DNA of 35,721 nucleotides, from positions 1 through 35,721 of the forward strand of contig JAPEVC010000297.1 of the NCBI GenBank assembly GCA_027946555.1. Direction: 5' to 3'. The DNA comes from Gnomoniopsis sp. IMI 355080 (Eukaryota > Ascomycota > Sordariomycetes > Diaporthales > Gnomoniaceae). The notes below the pieces were generated by a model. It was not told where the DNA came from, did no database searches, and was given only the letters and a program-made list of their open reading frames with translations. The stretch's first letter is position 1. The number at the start of each line of letters is the position of its first letter. Shown one piece after another: positions 24,428 to 34,337 of the stretch. A program made the translations under genes and the position numbers.

Positions 24428-24894
24428 CTCGGTATCATGCAGTGGCTGAGAACGGCTTGGAGACTGTTTAGCCGGCCCAAACCATACCCAATTACTTTCA
24501 GCTCAGGATTGGACTTCGTGTCAGGGCAGTATCATTGACATAGCACGGGCTGCCAAATGTTCAGAAAATCTTTCTGGCGCAGCCGCAAGTCTTTGTAAAT
24601 TTTGCCTTGCTGGTCTTCGCAATTACTTAAGCTTGCTAGGCATTTCGCTGCATAGCCGCCGCCTGTCAGAACTTGAAGCGACCACCTCAAGGAGTCATGT
24701 GCGTGAAGGCAAGCAATGGTTGTCGACTTGGATAATTCATCAAGACGGGAGAGCAGCGTAACATGTCGACGTGGTATCATTTTCCCAAATCCGAGTAGAG
24801 AGCATGCTCTGAGGCCCGATGTTCCGAGTAATCCATTTTAGACGCCTATGACCGATCCGATATATCCCTGCCCTGTGCCATTGTGATGGTGAAG
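24428..24894. other. Intergenic between convergent mdm10 and rps19
   Basis: 467 bp between two 3' ends. Nothing recognisable beyond 3' untranslated sequence. Confidence 0.5.
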
Positions 24895-25836
24895 CTACTC
24901 GTCATCCTCATCCTCTTCCTCAGCCTCCGCGGTCTGGGCAGCAATGCCTGTTACCCAGGGAGTGTTAGCAATGTCTCCAAAATGATAGATGTAGGTGGTG
25001 AATCAAGGAGTGGCGGAACGTACGGTCAAGATCACGCTGGCCGGCTTGGGTGATGCGGCGGCCGCCCTTCTCCTCATCCTGCTCCAGGATGCCGATCTTC
25101 TCGAGGGACTGCATGACCTTGCGGTCAACGGAACCAGAGGCATCGACGTGCTTGGAGGGGCGCGAGCCACGGTTCTTGGCGGTACCGTGGACCTTGCGGA
25201 GGCGGCCGACACCGACGGTCTTGCGGCAGTAAACGTGGCGAGCGATGGAGGCAGCGCGGATGTAGAACCAGTCGGGGTCCTGAGGAGGCATCTCCTTGGC
25301 GGGACCGGTCTTGACGGTGTCAACCCAACCTGGCGGGCGGTCACTGTTAGCCATGGATATTGAGGGCGACACTGGGTAGGTGCAGAAGATGCAGGCTAGC
25401 CAAAGAGTACTTACCGGGGATGGGCAGCTTTCCCTGACGCTTCAAGAATGCAGCGTATGCATTGATGAACTTGTGCGCCTGAATGCGGGGAAACACGAGC
25501 GAATTAGCAATTATTCCGTCTTCGGAAGTCTTTCGACTCCCTCACGCCTGCTCCAAATGATGTGTGTGTAAATAGAATTCGATTGTGCCGTGCCGTGCCC
25601 GACCAGAGCCACTGCCGTTCCGTTTGTCACGTAAGAGCATCGAATGAGGAAGAGATCCGGTTGAGGCATCATCCATCGTAAACGAGATCCGTGTTCGATT
25701 CTCGGGCGTAGCAGCGGTTTTGGAGATGACGGAGGATCGCTCGACTTTGTTGGCGCCGCAATATGCACATAGTTCAGGACGGTGGGAAAGCTGTAGTACC
25801 TACATCAACATCGCGAACGGAGATACCGCCACCCAT
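24895..25836 (-). CDS. rps19: 40S ribosomal protein S19 (eS19)
   Basis: Small-subunit ribosomal protein of the eS19 family, needed for late pre-40S maturation. Minus-strand exons 25836-25804, 25478-25415, 25329-25024 and 24947-24895 encode 151 residues, near the yeast length of 144. The product begins MGGGISVRDVDAHKFINAYA and continues FLKRQGKLPIPGWVDTVKTG across intron 2. Core stretches DPDWFYIRAASIARHVY, GVGRLRKVHG and RPSKHVDASGSVDRKV are nearly invariant in the family. The last exon adds a short acidic tail (EAEEEDEDDE) absent from many homologues. Introns are 325, 85 and 76 nt; the first is long, as is common in fungal ribosomal protein genes, and follows codon 11. The leader upstream of 25836 is CT-rich on the coding strand. 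Confidence 0.97.
25479..25803 (-). other. Long first intron of rps19
   Basis: 325 nt, donor GTAGGT, acceptor ATTCAG, with a GCTAAT branch sequence near 25506-25511. Long first introns in ribosomal protein genes can carry regulatory elements or snoRNAs; I looked for C/D-box and tRNA signals and found none convincing. Confidence 0.85.
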
Positions 25837-27310
25837 TTTGACTGGTTGAAATGGTTTCCTTGAGGAAAGTCGAACGAGGAAAGAGGTGGTGGATGAAGCT
25901 GTCGAGCGTGCGAGATCAGGTGGAGTGGGAGGAAGATAAAAAGTTCGATAGTGGTGTTGAAGCAAAATTTGGGCTGGAAACGAGGTTGTGGGTTACTTGC
26001 AGGGATTAGGGGATGGTGTTGAATTGCTTAGCAAAGGATGGTGGGAAGTTAGGCACAGATCTGCTAGAGTTCTACCAGAAATTGGCGGCAGCTGTCACCC
26101 AGCTGGTAGCCACCTCTTCCAACTGGCATATCCTGGTTCATACACCCATGGATCCCCTCAGATAACTACTTGTTCTGACTACTTTGTAGCCTCAACAGTT
26201 GTTATAGAATAGACCCTCCAGCAGCATGTTGGGTTGCCTTCTGTCTACAATTCACACCTTTCTCCATCCAGCCATGCCTTGTCCCTTCAGTTTTAATGTC
26301 TTGGTCACATGGCTGCCTGTGAATGATCTCTTGCAAGGCAATCTCCAACAAAGACTTTGCAGGATGCCTATCGTCTATGTACCTAGGTATGTCTTCTTTC
26401 CACTATGCAACTCACAATTAGGAATGACTGTTGCCATCAGGCAAGGTTGGGAACAATTTCACTGCCATCAATTGTCTTTGCTCCTCATCAAAGATTGCTG
26501 TGCAATATATTTGTCTGAATGAACAACAGGCCTATCTTGCAGGTGCTGTCGTAAGCTGTGAGTAATGAGCAGTGTTATTAGTCCTTATTAGGCCAGAGTC
26601 GTCTGCCAGGCTGCCGTCATTGCCAGATCCCTGCTTACTATGGGTGGATATCCTTGTACTTGTACCAAGTATGAATGAAACCCTACAGTTGCCGCCCTTC
26701 GAGGCCGTCCAACATTCCCAGATCTCCACTCTCCACTCTCCACCTATGCAATACCGGACCTCGGCCATGCAGCTTGGCAGGCCTAGGCAGCATGGCATCA
26801 TTGACAGGTCCCCGAAGTCTTTTGGGAACCGAGAAATGTTAGTGGAAGGCACCCTACTTTGACAGCAGATATCCCATGCCAACCACTACCCCTTTGATCA
26901 AATTGTTGTGTGGAGCTCACTCCAGATGCACTGGCATGAATTGGTCGCCAGCAGTCAATCCTCCTTCTTCATCCGATGGACTGAAGTGAACAGGGTTCTC
27001 GACTGACTCCATTGACTGACATACTTTATTAAGCCAGGCCAGGCCAGGCCAGTCCTATATCATACTGGCCACAGTCTGGAGAGATCCCCAAACAAAGGCA
27101 GTTCTGCTGCACTGAGTGCAATTTTCTGAGTGCTCACAGCTAAAGAGCCAAGGCTCAACTTTCATTGTTTGACTGCATTTCAGTAGCACCAGCTTCATCT
27201 ACAGTATCAGAAATCAAGTGCCAGACAAGAACCCCACCACCGGGGTCCTAGAACAAACCTCAGGGATAGAGAGGGAGAGCGAGAGCGAGAGAGACAAAAG
27301 ACACAGCATA
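25837..27310. promoter_or_regulatory. Shared divergent promoter region of rps19 and fat1-like gene
   Basis: About 1.47 kb between two start codons facing away from each other. On the minus strand the 150 nt next to rps19 are pyrimidine-rich. On the + strand the 50 nt before the fat1-like ATG are a GA-rich run (about 27264-27297). The region also has an ACCTAGGT palindrome (26381-26388) and a (GCCAG)4 tandem repeat (27033-27052). No gene seen; the short open frames show no family similarity. Confidence 0.55.
27033..27052. repeat. (GCCAG)4 short tandem repeat
   Basis: Four uninterrupted copies of a 5-mer, about 260 nt upstream of the fat1-like start codon. Confidence 0.9.
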
Positions 27311-29745
27311 ATGGCACTCTGTACGTTATCTTGCTACAACCATCAGCATGCATATTTCTCCCCTCAAACGACAAAGCCTGCATTGAAGGAATGAAACAGG
27401 TCAGAGGTGCTAACATATTGCCACATAGCCCCAATATCTGCAGCATCCACTTGGGTAGGTGCAGCCACGGCTAGCACGGCCCTCATGTCTTACTTGGATG
27501 CCAAGCTTGGCCTCAGAAACGACGTCGAGAATCTGATGAGCCGTAGGGCGGCTTTTGCAGGGTTGACGAAAGCTCGTAAAGTTCCCCTTTCCGGACCTGC
27601 AACGCGCACCCTCTTCTCCTTCCCCATCCACACCCGGTCCGTCAGGAGAGAGCATGGGCACAACAATGTGTATTACGTACGCTGATCACTGGAAGCTGAC
27701 GGATTCCCAACAGACTCGAAAAAACGGCTGTCTATATACTACTTCTTGGAAGAGAAAGTCAAGAAGAAGGGGGATGCGGAAGCTATCTGGTCCCACAGCG
27801 AGTGCTTGTCGTGGCATCAGATGTATGCTCGCGTACATCAGTATGCCCAGTGGTTCCTCTCCCAGAATGTGAAGCCTGGCGATCTTGTGGTCATGTACAT
27901 GGCCAACTCGCCTGACTTCATATGTGTTTGGTTTGGGCTGATGGCTATTGGCGCTGCTCCTGCCCTGATCAACACCAACCTGGCTTCCAAAGCACTTGTC
28001 CATTGCGTAAACATTGCTCAGGCAAGACTAATATTGGCTGATGGAGATGACGAGATGCTGGGCCGTCTACAGGGCGCCCGATCCGATCTCGAGGCTTCTG
28101 GCCACGAGATTGTCATCTTGAGACATGTTCGGGACCATATCCTTGGTTTAAAGCCTGTTCGGCCCGCAGATGGGCTGCGCAAAAACATCGGGATAGACTC
28201 ACCTATGGCGCTGGCCTATACTAGCGGGACCACCGGTCTTCCCAAGGCCATTGTCTTTCCGGTGCTGATTGTCGTTTTAACTGCAACGGTGGTACGTTTG
28301 AGACACGTCCTTGAAAGCGTTCCCTCTGCCATCTTTTGATTATGCTTCCTGACAAAATAGCAGAGAATGAAAGGATACCACCCACTCAAGGGAAACCAAG
28401 AGAGGCAGTATAACTGCATGCCGTACTATCACGGCACAGGCGGGCTGTCCGCTTGCCAAGCAATCGCAGTACGTTCTTTATTACCCTGTTACTTCGGCCC
28501 GGGCTCGTTTTGGCCATGCTGCATCTGCATGGCCTTGTTCAAGTGCAGCCCATTCCTTTTCGTTTCTCGCATGCAGCTAATCAGTCCATTCCTCAAGGTT
28601 GGTGATACCGTCTGTATCTCACCGAAATTTCAGGCCAGATTCTTCTGGGAGGACATCCGTGCTTCGAAGGCGACCTACTTCATTTACGTAGGCGAGATCC
28701 TTCGTTACCTTCTTGCCCGGCCCCCCTCCCCCTTAGATAAGACACACGGCATCCATTATATCAATGGCAATGGCTTGCGCGCGGATGTCTGGCTTCCCTT
28801 TCGGGAACGCTTTGGCATCACCACCATTCATGAGTTCTACAATTCGAGCGAAATGATGCTCAGCCTCAGCAACGCATCCCGAGGTGACTTCACGGCCAAG
28901 TCTCTCGGTCAACATGGTGCGCTATTACGCTTCATGTCCAAAGGCTCGATCATCCCAGCTGCCGTGGATGCCGAGACCAGCGACCTGATCCGCGATAGCA
29001 AGACTGGCTTCGTAAAATGCGTCGATTTCGAGGATGGCGGCGAGATCCTCGTCAAGGTGGAGCCTGGCTCGACCATACCGGGCAAAGATTTCCGCGGGTA
29101 TTGGCGTAACGAAGAGGCTACGTCTAAGAAGATTGCGCACGACGTGTTAAAGAAGGGCGACGCCTACTACCGCACGGGAGATGCCATGCGACGAGACAAG
29201 GACGGCCGTTGGTTTTTCTGTGATCGGTTGGGTGATACGTTCCGCTGGAAAGGTGAGAACGTGTCTACGACTGAGGTGGCAGACGTACTAGGTGAATACC
29301 CTAGTGTCGTGGAAGCCAACGTTTATGGCATTCAGCTCCCTGGTCATGACGGGAGGGCCGGTGCTGTGGCGCTGTTGGTCGAGGATAGGAAGAAGGCCGA
29401 GTTTGACTTTGCAAACTTCCTCAGGCACGTCGTCTCCTTTCTCCTCGCGGCTTATTCTCCATCGGAACCTCTATGTATATCAGCTGACCGCTGTCTTTCA
29501 GGTACTGCCGCTCCCGGCTCCCCAGATACGCCGTCCCTGTGTTCGTCCGCCTCACCAACGCGGCCTACAGCACTGGCAACCACAAGCAAAACAAAGTGCC
29601 TCTCAAGGGCGAAGGCGTCGACCCCGACCAGGTGTCCAATGGTGATATGGTGTATTGGATCGAAGCTTACGGAAAGGGAAACACTTATGTGCCCTTCGGC
29701 AGAGGTGACTGGGAACAGTTGCAAATTGGAAAGGCGAAGCTGTGA
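27311..29745 (+). CDS. fat1: Fat1/FATP-type very-long-chain acyl-CoA synthetase
   Basis: Member of the fatty-acid transport protein family, which activates long and very-long-chain fatty acids to acyl-CoA (ATP to AMP) at peroxisomes, lipid droplets, ER or plasma membrane. Six exons: 27311-27320, 27429-27575, 27714-28291, 28364-28468, 28598-29424 and 29502-29745, giving about 636 residues, the family norm. Exon 1 is 10 nt, so the start reads MALS-PISAASTW, followed by a hydrophobic N-terminal segment. YTSGTTGLPKA (near 222-232) is the AMP-binding signature, YHGTGG follows, and YRTGDAMRRDKDGRW then GDTFRWKGENVSTTEV (about 470-506) is the FATP motif. Intron 4 is placed by family spacing between YHGTGG and TVCI and by a GCTAATC branch. 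Intron 5 needs a GC donor at 29425. The acceptor of intron 3 could be 3 nt earlier, adding one Gln. The protein ends in AKL, a possible peroxisomal signal. Several paralogues are usual in filamentous fungi. Confidence 0.9.
28469..28597 (+). other. Stop-free in-frame intron 4 of fat1-like gene
   Basis: 129 nt with donor GTACGT and acceptor CAAG; divisible by three and without stops, so retention would insert 43 residues. Removing it leaves 11 residues between YHGTGG and TVCI, as I expect for the family. A nearer CAG at 28574-28576 would add seven residues and lacks a good upstream branch site. Confidence 0.65.
29425..29501 (+). other. GC-AG intron 5 of fat1-like gene
   Basis: The exon ends in AG and the intron begins GCACGT; branch-like CTGAC near 29484 and acceptor TTTCAG. 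Only this donor keeps phase and restores the conserved FLRYCRSRLPRYAVP. GT dinucleotides nearby leave the wrong phase. Confidence 0.75.
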
Positions 29746-31939
29746 AATGGAGGATGGTAGCGTCCTTTTAGCCATCACGTGGTAGATCGTCAAAGCCGGG
29801 AAGTTGGAGGAGGGCTGACAACAGCAGCGCAAGTATCTAGGTAAGTTGCTTGCGATGTTGTGCGTTACTGTGGACTATGGGTATGCGAGCCCCGTGACAT
29901 GGGGCTTCCCTAGGGAAGCTTGACCGGCGCGCGTAAAGGTGAGGTCTTTGAAGATACCTAAGTGTGGATAGCCTGCGCACCAACACTGGCGAGGGACCAC
30001 TTGAGCGACTGAACAGCTTCATCCATTATCATTTCCTTCCCCTTCTTCATTACGAAACTTGTGGCGATGATTAGTCGACGTGTGACTTGAGTCTTCTGGA
30101 TGCAGGCCAGATTTTCTGCAGCAAGTCATGCCACGATTACAGCCCGGCAATCAGCGCCATGTCAGGTCATCCGGATAGCTGTAGAGTCCTAGCTGTAGAG
30201 TCCCAGTAGAAGTAACGACGATCCAACGGAATTCACCCCCATACTTCTCCAGCTTGCAAAGGGACGGCAGACGCAAATGGGCACCACAGGGTGTAATAGT
30301 GGTTTTGGTGTTGTAATTTGGGACTAAGTAGGCGGAGGTCCGCGGGGTCTCCCAGACACCAGTCATATGTCAGCCCACGTCCTCGGGACCGTCGTGGTAA
30401 AGACAGCTGCAAACTTGGCCTGGGGGGCAGCGCCAAAAAGTGAGTTGGAGTTACCACCGACACATGTACCTCCCTGTGAAGCCAGTAGCCTGTAGCGAAG
30501 GAGACTGGTCTCGCAAGACACTTCCCAAGGAGAAAGTCAGATCAACAGACACTATGGGGCAGGAAGGTGTAGCTTGGTCCTTTACAAATACATGCACGTC
30601 TGAGAGTTTGTGTATAAGAGCTAGACTGCGTGTGAGGTGACATCAGAACTAGCCGTGGCCCTTTTCGATCTTCTTTCTCTTCTTCTTTTGGTTTTCTTCT
30701 TGTTCCTTTGTTGCCGAATATAGATCACCCTGAGACTACGCAGCTGTGACGGGTGGTGGGTGGGGGGATGCCGTTAACCTTAAAAGCTTATTTACGACCG
30801 AGACATTGATAAGAGGCGGTTGAGCCGCATTTGGCGTTGCAAGGATAAGTCATTTCATAAACCTTCCCCCGTATTATCCCAGCCTGCCCAAAGTTCGGAG
30901 CCCCTGAGAGAATGGTCTACTACAACTATGCAACATCTACTACTACTACAGTATTTCAGATGATGACGAAAAGAAAAGCTTAAATTCCGGTTTCTGACTA
31001 TACCATGGTACATCGCCGGTGAGTCGAACGAGGGCAAAGCGTGACTACTATGGGCATTGTACCAGCTGGGTACGGTAATAGTAAGTACGTCGGGCACAAC
31101 AAAGATTCTATGATAAATTCAATGATAATAGGTAAAGGAGTGGGGTCGGAGAGAAGCAGGAGAAAAACTATACATAGTATATAGGAGGAGGGGGTCGGGC
31201 GGGATGGCGGGATATGATGGAGCCAATTCTAGACCGCCATCCCTGCCCCTGTGCTGTTTGTCTCCGACGCCTCCGGGAAGACAAGCATCAAGCACCTTCC
31301 CAACCTCCTGACGAGACCACAAGGCAGCCGACCACACGACAACAAGGTAGTACCTAACAACAGCAGCATTATCAGCATACGTGTGCTCCTTGGACGTATG
31401 CACTATACTCCGACTGTATATGCAATTCCACTGACTGCACTTGCGCACCTGCACACCTTAGACATGCAACCAGTGTTGCATCGATGGAACTTGTGACGGT
31501 CAGTGACAGGTGAAGGGGACCCGGGTATCCTGTCCCCGGAGTCTCCATTTTGTGTCAGCCTTCCTTTTCCCCAACGACGTAATCAAAAGCACAAATCGCA
31601 GGGTAGACCACCAAAGCCGTTGATGCCCGCCACCTGGCCCGCTACTCAACTTGAATGTTGGGTACCCAAGCCAGGTAATTTACTCAATCTGGCGGGCAAT
31701 CTTGGAGCCAGGGGCACTTCCAGTGAGTTGCGTTGTACCAATATAGGTAAGCACTGGCGTGAGTACCTGTCGAGGTAGGGTGGGCACCTAGGTGAGGTAG
31801 GTACCTGCCTATGTACTGAGTATCTTATACCAACCAACACCTTCCGTTCAAAGGCCGGCTTGCTTGTCTCGTCACTCCTCTCCCTCCTGCCAATCTCCGC
31901 GTCTGCACCTTTCCACAAATCCACCACCAGCAAATTACT
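29746..31939. other. Gene-poor intergenic stretch
   Basis: About 2.2 kb with no recognisable gene on either strand. It holds an inverted repeat just after the fat1-like gene (29889-29919), a 13-nt direct repeat AGCTGTAGAGTCC (30177-30189 and 30191-30203), a pyrimidine-rich tract (about 30661-30712), a G-rich run (30751-30767) and one ACCTAGGT palindrome (31786-31793). Open frames up to 111 codons on the minus strand look random in composition. Confidence 0.55.
29889..29919. repeat. Overlapping inverted repeats in fat1-like 3' region
   Basis: AGCCCC (29889-29894) pairs with GGGGCT (29901-29906) around a 6-nt loop. The overlapping GCTTCCCTAGGGAAGC (29904-29919) is a perfect 16-base palindrome. 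The two structures share bases and could be alternatives in RNA. They lie about 145-175 nt past the stop codon, so may be in the 3' untranslated region. Confidence 0.7.
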
Positions 31940-32921
31940 CTATTTTGACTTGGGTGACTCCTTCTGCGTGTGTTGCGTGGCATGACATGCCATAGCAGCT
32001 AATAGGAATAAGGTTATTAACCAGCCTTCCCAGTTTCCGTCAACCTCGCCGCCTCTTCTTATTTCCGTCCGGACCACGAGTACGGCGTGCTTTCCTCCCT
32101 CTCTTGTTGCTTGGAAGTAGCTTAGCCTGCCTATCCTAGTCGCTGCTGTCACATACACACACATATACACTTCTGCCTTCCCCCCCACTCCCACTCGTTG
32201 TTTCCCCTCGGTCTCTCTGGCTAGAATTCAGAAGCTACGTCTGCATCAACCGCCTCCCAACATCACCTTACAGCATACCGGTCCCCTGCAGCGGTCCCAT
32301 TCTTTTGCTCTGGCTCAGTCGGAAATCATATAGAAATCCTGTACTTTGTCTCCAGGTACCTGCCAGGTTTTCCAACTCTCTCGGTTCCGGACCACTCCAC
32401 CGATCCACCGATCTACCGACCTCGCATGCAATCGCTTCCTGTGACTCTTGTCGCGTCTCCCTCTGCTCTGTGGCCGAGACTCTGTTTCCTTGACCTCCTG
32501 TCTGTTTGTCTGTCTGTCTGGCTGGCTGGCAAGAAAGCTTGGCCGGACTACTTGAAGAAGCTTCTCATATCCACGCCTTGTTCTCGAGTCCCCGGTTCTG
32601 TCTCCACCTCTATGATATATGTGAATCACGGCTTTCACTTTCTACCTTCACAGACCCTTGCGCCAGTCCTCGTGGGCACTTGTCATTGAGCGGTACCGGA
32701 AGTCCTCACATAGTCATCACACCCTCTCTACATTGTGCCGAAGATCCCAAGACCACAATCACTCTGTACATCCGTGATCAGGTCAGACCCGTCAACACCT
32801 CGTCTTGAATCCACTGGATCTCTTCATCCGACTGCCGCATCCATTTTCTTCGGATTGAACATTCCACAACCTTCTTGGTCTACTACAGCTACACGACCAC
32901 ACTACTTCGTTGAGGTCCAGA
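31940..32921 (+). promoter_or_regulatory. Pyrimidine-rich promoter/long leader of the Erg6-like gene
   Basis: Almost 1 kb before the start codon at 32922 is dominated by C and T on the coding strand, the composition of fungal core promoters and leaders, which points to a long 5' untranslated region. A TCTG/TGGC tetranucleotide run lies at about 32499-32530. An 87-codon upstream open frame runs from ATG 32426 to a stop ending at 32689. GT-AG pairs that could be leader introns exist, but none is clearly best. Confidence 0.45.
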
Positions 32922-34337
32922 ATGGCTGCCGCCGTTTCAGCCGCTACTCCACCCATGATGGGGATGCCTCCTGTGCTTGCCGTTCCCTCACCACAGTCCA
33001 CGCCCGAGTCTCGCACCCCTACCACTACTACTGAGAACCCGAGCCTGACGGTCCTGACCGACTCCACGCGAACTAGCCAGACTCTGTCTGAGAAGCATAT
33101 CAGTCCCAGTGGTAATTCGCCCGTGCCACACGCCAATGCTGACCAGGCCCAGCCCACCAAGTCTCCGAAATCTCGGCCCCTTCACCGGAATAGCAAACAG
33201 GCAGACGCCCCAAAGGACCGAGATGCTGGACCACGGGATGGTGCCGGCCGTTCCGTCCTGCCAGGACGCGTCAAGACTTTTACCAAATCCTTCAATTATC
33301 TACGATCTTTGTCCAAAGAACAGGTCGACGACTTCATGGCGTCTTATGTCATCTACAGCTTGGATTGGGCGGATGAGGCCAAGATGATTGAGACGCTGGG
33401 TCCCGATTACCAGAAGAAGATGGGCGACTCCCTGGCTACCTACTATGGTGTGCTCAACCATCTCTGCGCTCTGGGCGATGTTGAGAAAATGTACATCCCT
33501 CCCGCTATCAACATGAAAGTCTCTGTCCGTGAGAACCAGTTGCTCTATGAGGAGAGTATTGCTCGTGATCTTGGTCTCAAGCCTGGTGACAAGGTACTCG
33601 ATCTCGGTTGTGGAAGAGGCCGTGTGGCCGCACACATTGCTAAGTACTCAGGCGCTCATGTGACGGGTCTCAACATCGATCCCGACTCGATGGACCAGGC
33701 CAGGGTCTTGAACAAGGAATTAGGCCTCGAAAATACTTTTGTCGTCAAGGACTTTAACGACTTGCCACTTCCTTTTGAAGACGAAACCTTCGACAGCTTC
33801 TATAATATACAGGCCTTCAGCCTTGTTAAAGACCACAAGGCCCTGTTCAAGGAGATTTTCAGGGTTCTCAAACCTGGCGCGCGGTTCTCTTCTCTGGACT
33901 GGATCAAATACCCTGCCTACGACGAGACTAACCCAGAGCACGCCGAGCTTATGAGGCGTACCAAGCCATTGATCGGCGCCGTGGGAACCCCGACGTCTGC
34001 TTCATTCGAAGAGGCTCTGCGGGAGGCTGGGTTTCGAATTACCAAATCTGACAACGCCAGCACCGCCACAGACGGTCTGCAGGCGCCACTCATTGACAAG
34101 GTGGACTTGTACTTTCGCGCTTTACGACGCGTCATCTTGGGCCTGGTCAAGATCAAGGTTTTGCCGCCACACTTCAAGACACTCATCAATAGGCTCTGCC
34201 TGGACGGGGAGGCTTTCGTCAAACTTGACGAGATGAGGCTCACCACCACCAGCTACAGATTCATTGCGGAGAAGCCCTCCTTGACAGACGGGAGTTCCAT
34301 GCCAAAAGATGAGTCACGTGCTGCGGTGGCAGCCTGA
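32922..34337 (+). CDS. Erg6-family (sterol methyltransferase-like) SAM-dependent methyltransferase
   Basis: Intronless, 471 residues. The first 115 residues are low-complexity Pro/Ser/Thr-rich and probably disordered; then a class I methyltransferase fold. Motif I is VLDLGCGRGRVAAHI (about 225-239), the next strand VTGLNID, then LPLPFEDETFDSFYNIQAF and the EIFRVLKPGARF block typical of the Erg6/SMT group; the end resembles the sterol methyltransferase C-terminal region. True Erg6 has GCGVGGP in motif I and an aromatic YEYGWG motif before it for sterol binding. Here motif I is GCGRGRV and the YEYGWG position is not recognisable, so this looks like a paralogue with a different or unknown substrate and not the main ergosterol enzyme. 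The start ATG is the first in frame after a leader full of C/T. No biosynthetic neighbours suggest a pathway. Confidence 0.82.
   Translation: MAAAVSAATPPMMGMPPVLAVPSPQSTPESRTPTTTTENPSLTVLTDSTRTSQTLSEKHISPSGNSPVPHANADQAQPTKSPKSRPLHRNSKQADAPKDRDAGPRDGAGRSVLPGRVKTFTKSFNYLRSLSKEQVDDFMASYVIYSLDWADEAKMIETLGPDYQKKMGDSLATYYGVLNHLCALGDVEKMYIPPAINMKVSVRENQLLYEESIARDLGLKPGDKVLDLGCGRGRVAAHIAKYSGAHVTGLNIDPDSMDQARVLNKELGLENTFVVKDFNDLPLPFEDETFDSFYNIQAFSLVKDHKALFKEIFRVLKPGARFSSLDWIKYPAYDETNPEHAELMRRTKPLIGAVGTPTSASFEEALREAGFRITKSDNASTATDGLQAPLIDKVDLYFRALRRVILGLVKIKVLPPHFKTLINRLCLDGEAFVKLDEMRLTTTSYRFIAEKPSLTDGSSMPKDESRAAVAA

Noticed and set aside
25640..25715. tRNA-like B box (GTTCGATTC) inside rps19 intron 1, + strand
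   Set aside because: The T stem has a mismatch, no matching 5' acceptor strand or A box lies at a suitable distance upstream, and no full cloverleaf can be drawn.
28469..28576. Shorter version of fat1-like intron 4 ending at the CAG at 28576
   Set aside because: It leaves seven extra residues between YHGTGG and TVCI and lacks a good upstream branch site, whereas GCTAATC precedes the acceptor at 28597 at normal distance. It stays possible as an alternative acceptor.
30751..30767. G-quadruplex-like run
   Set aside because: One of its G tracts has only two Gs and the last tracts have no loop between them, so a three-layer quadruplex is not supported.
31119..31454. 111-codon minus-strand open frame in the gene-poor region
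   Set aside because: Mixed, low-quality composition, no recognisable motif and no splice partners nearby.
32910..32921. Earlier start for the Erg6-like protein at 32910
   Set aside because: The codon there is TTG; the first in-frame ATG is 32922.
27311..34337. Secondary-metabolite cluster made of the acyl-CoA synthetase and the methyltransferase
   Set aside because: The two are 3.2 kb apart with no synthase, oxidase, transporter or regulator nearby, and the flanking genes are housekeeping.
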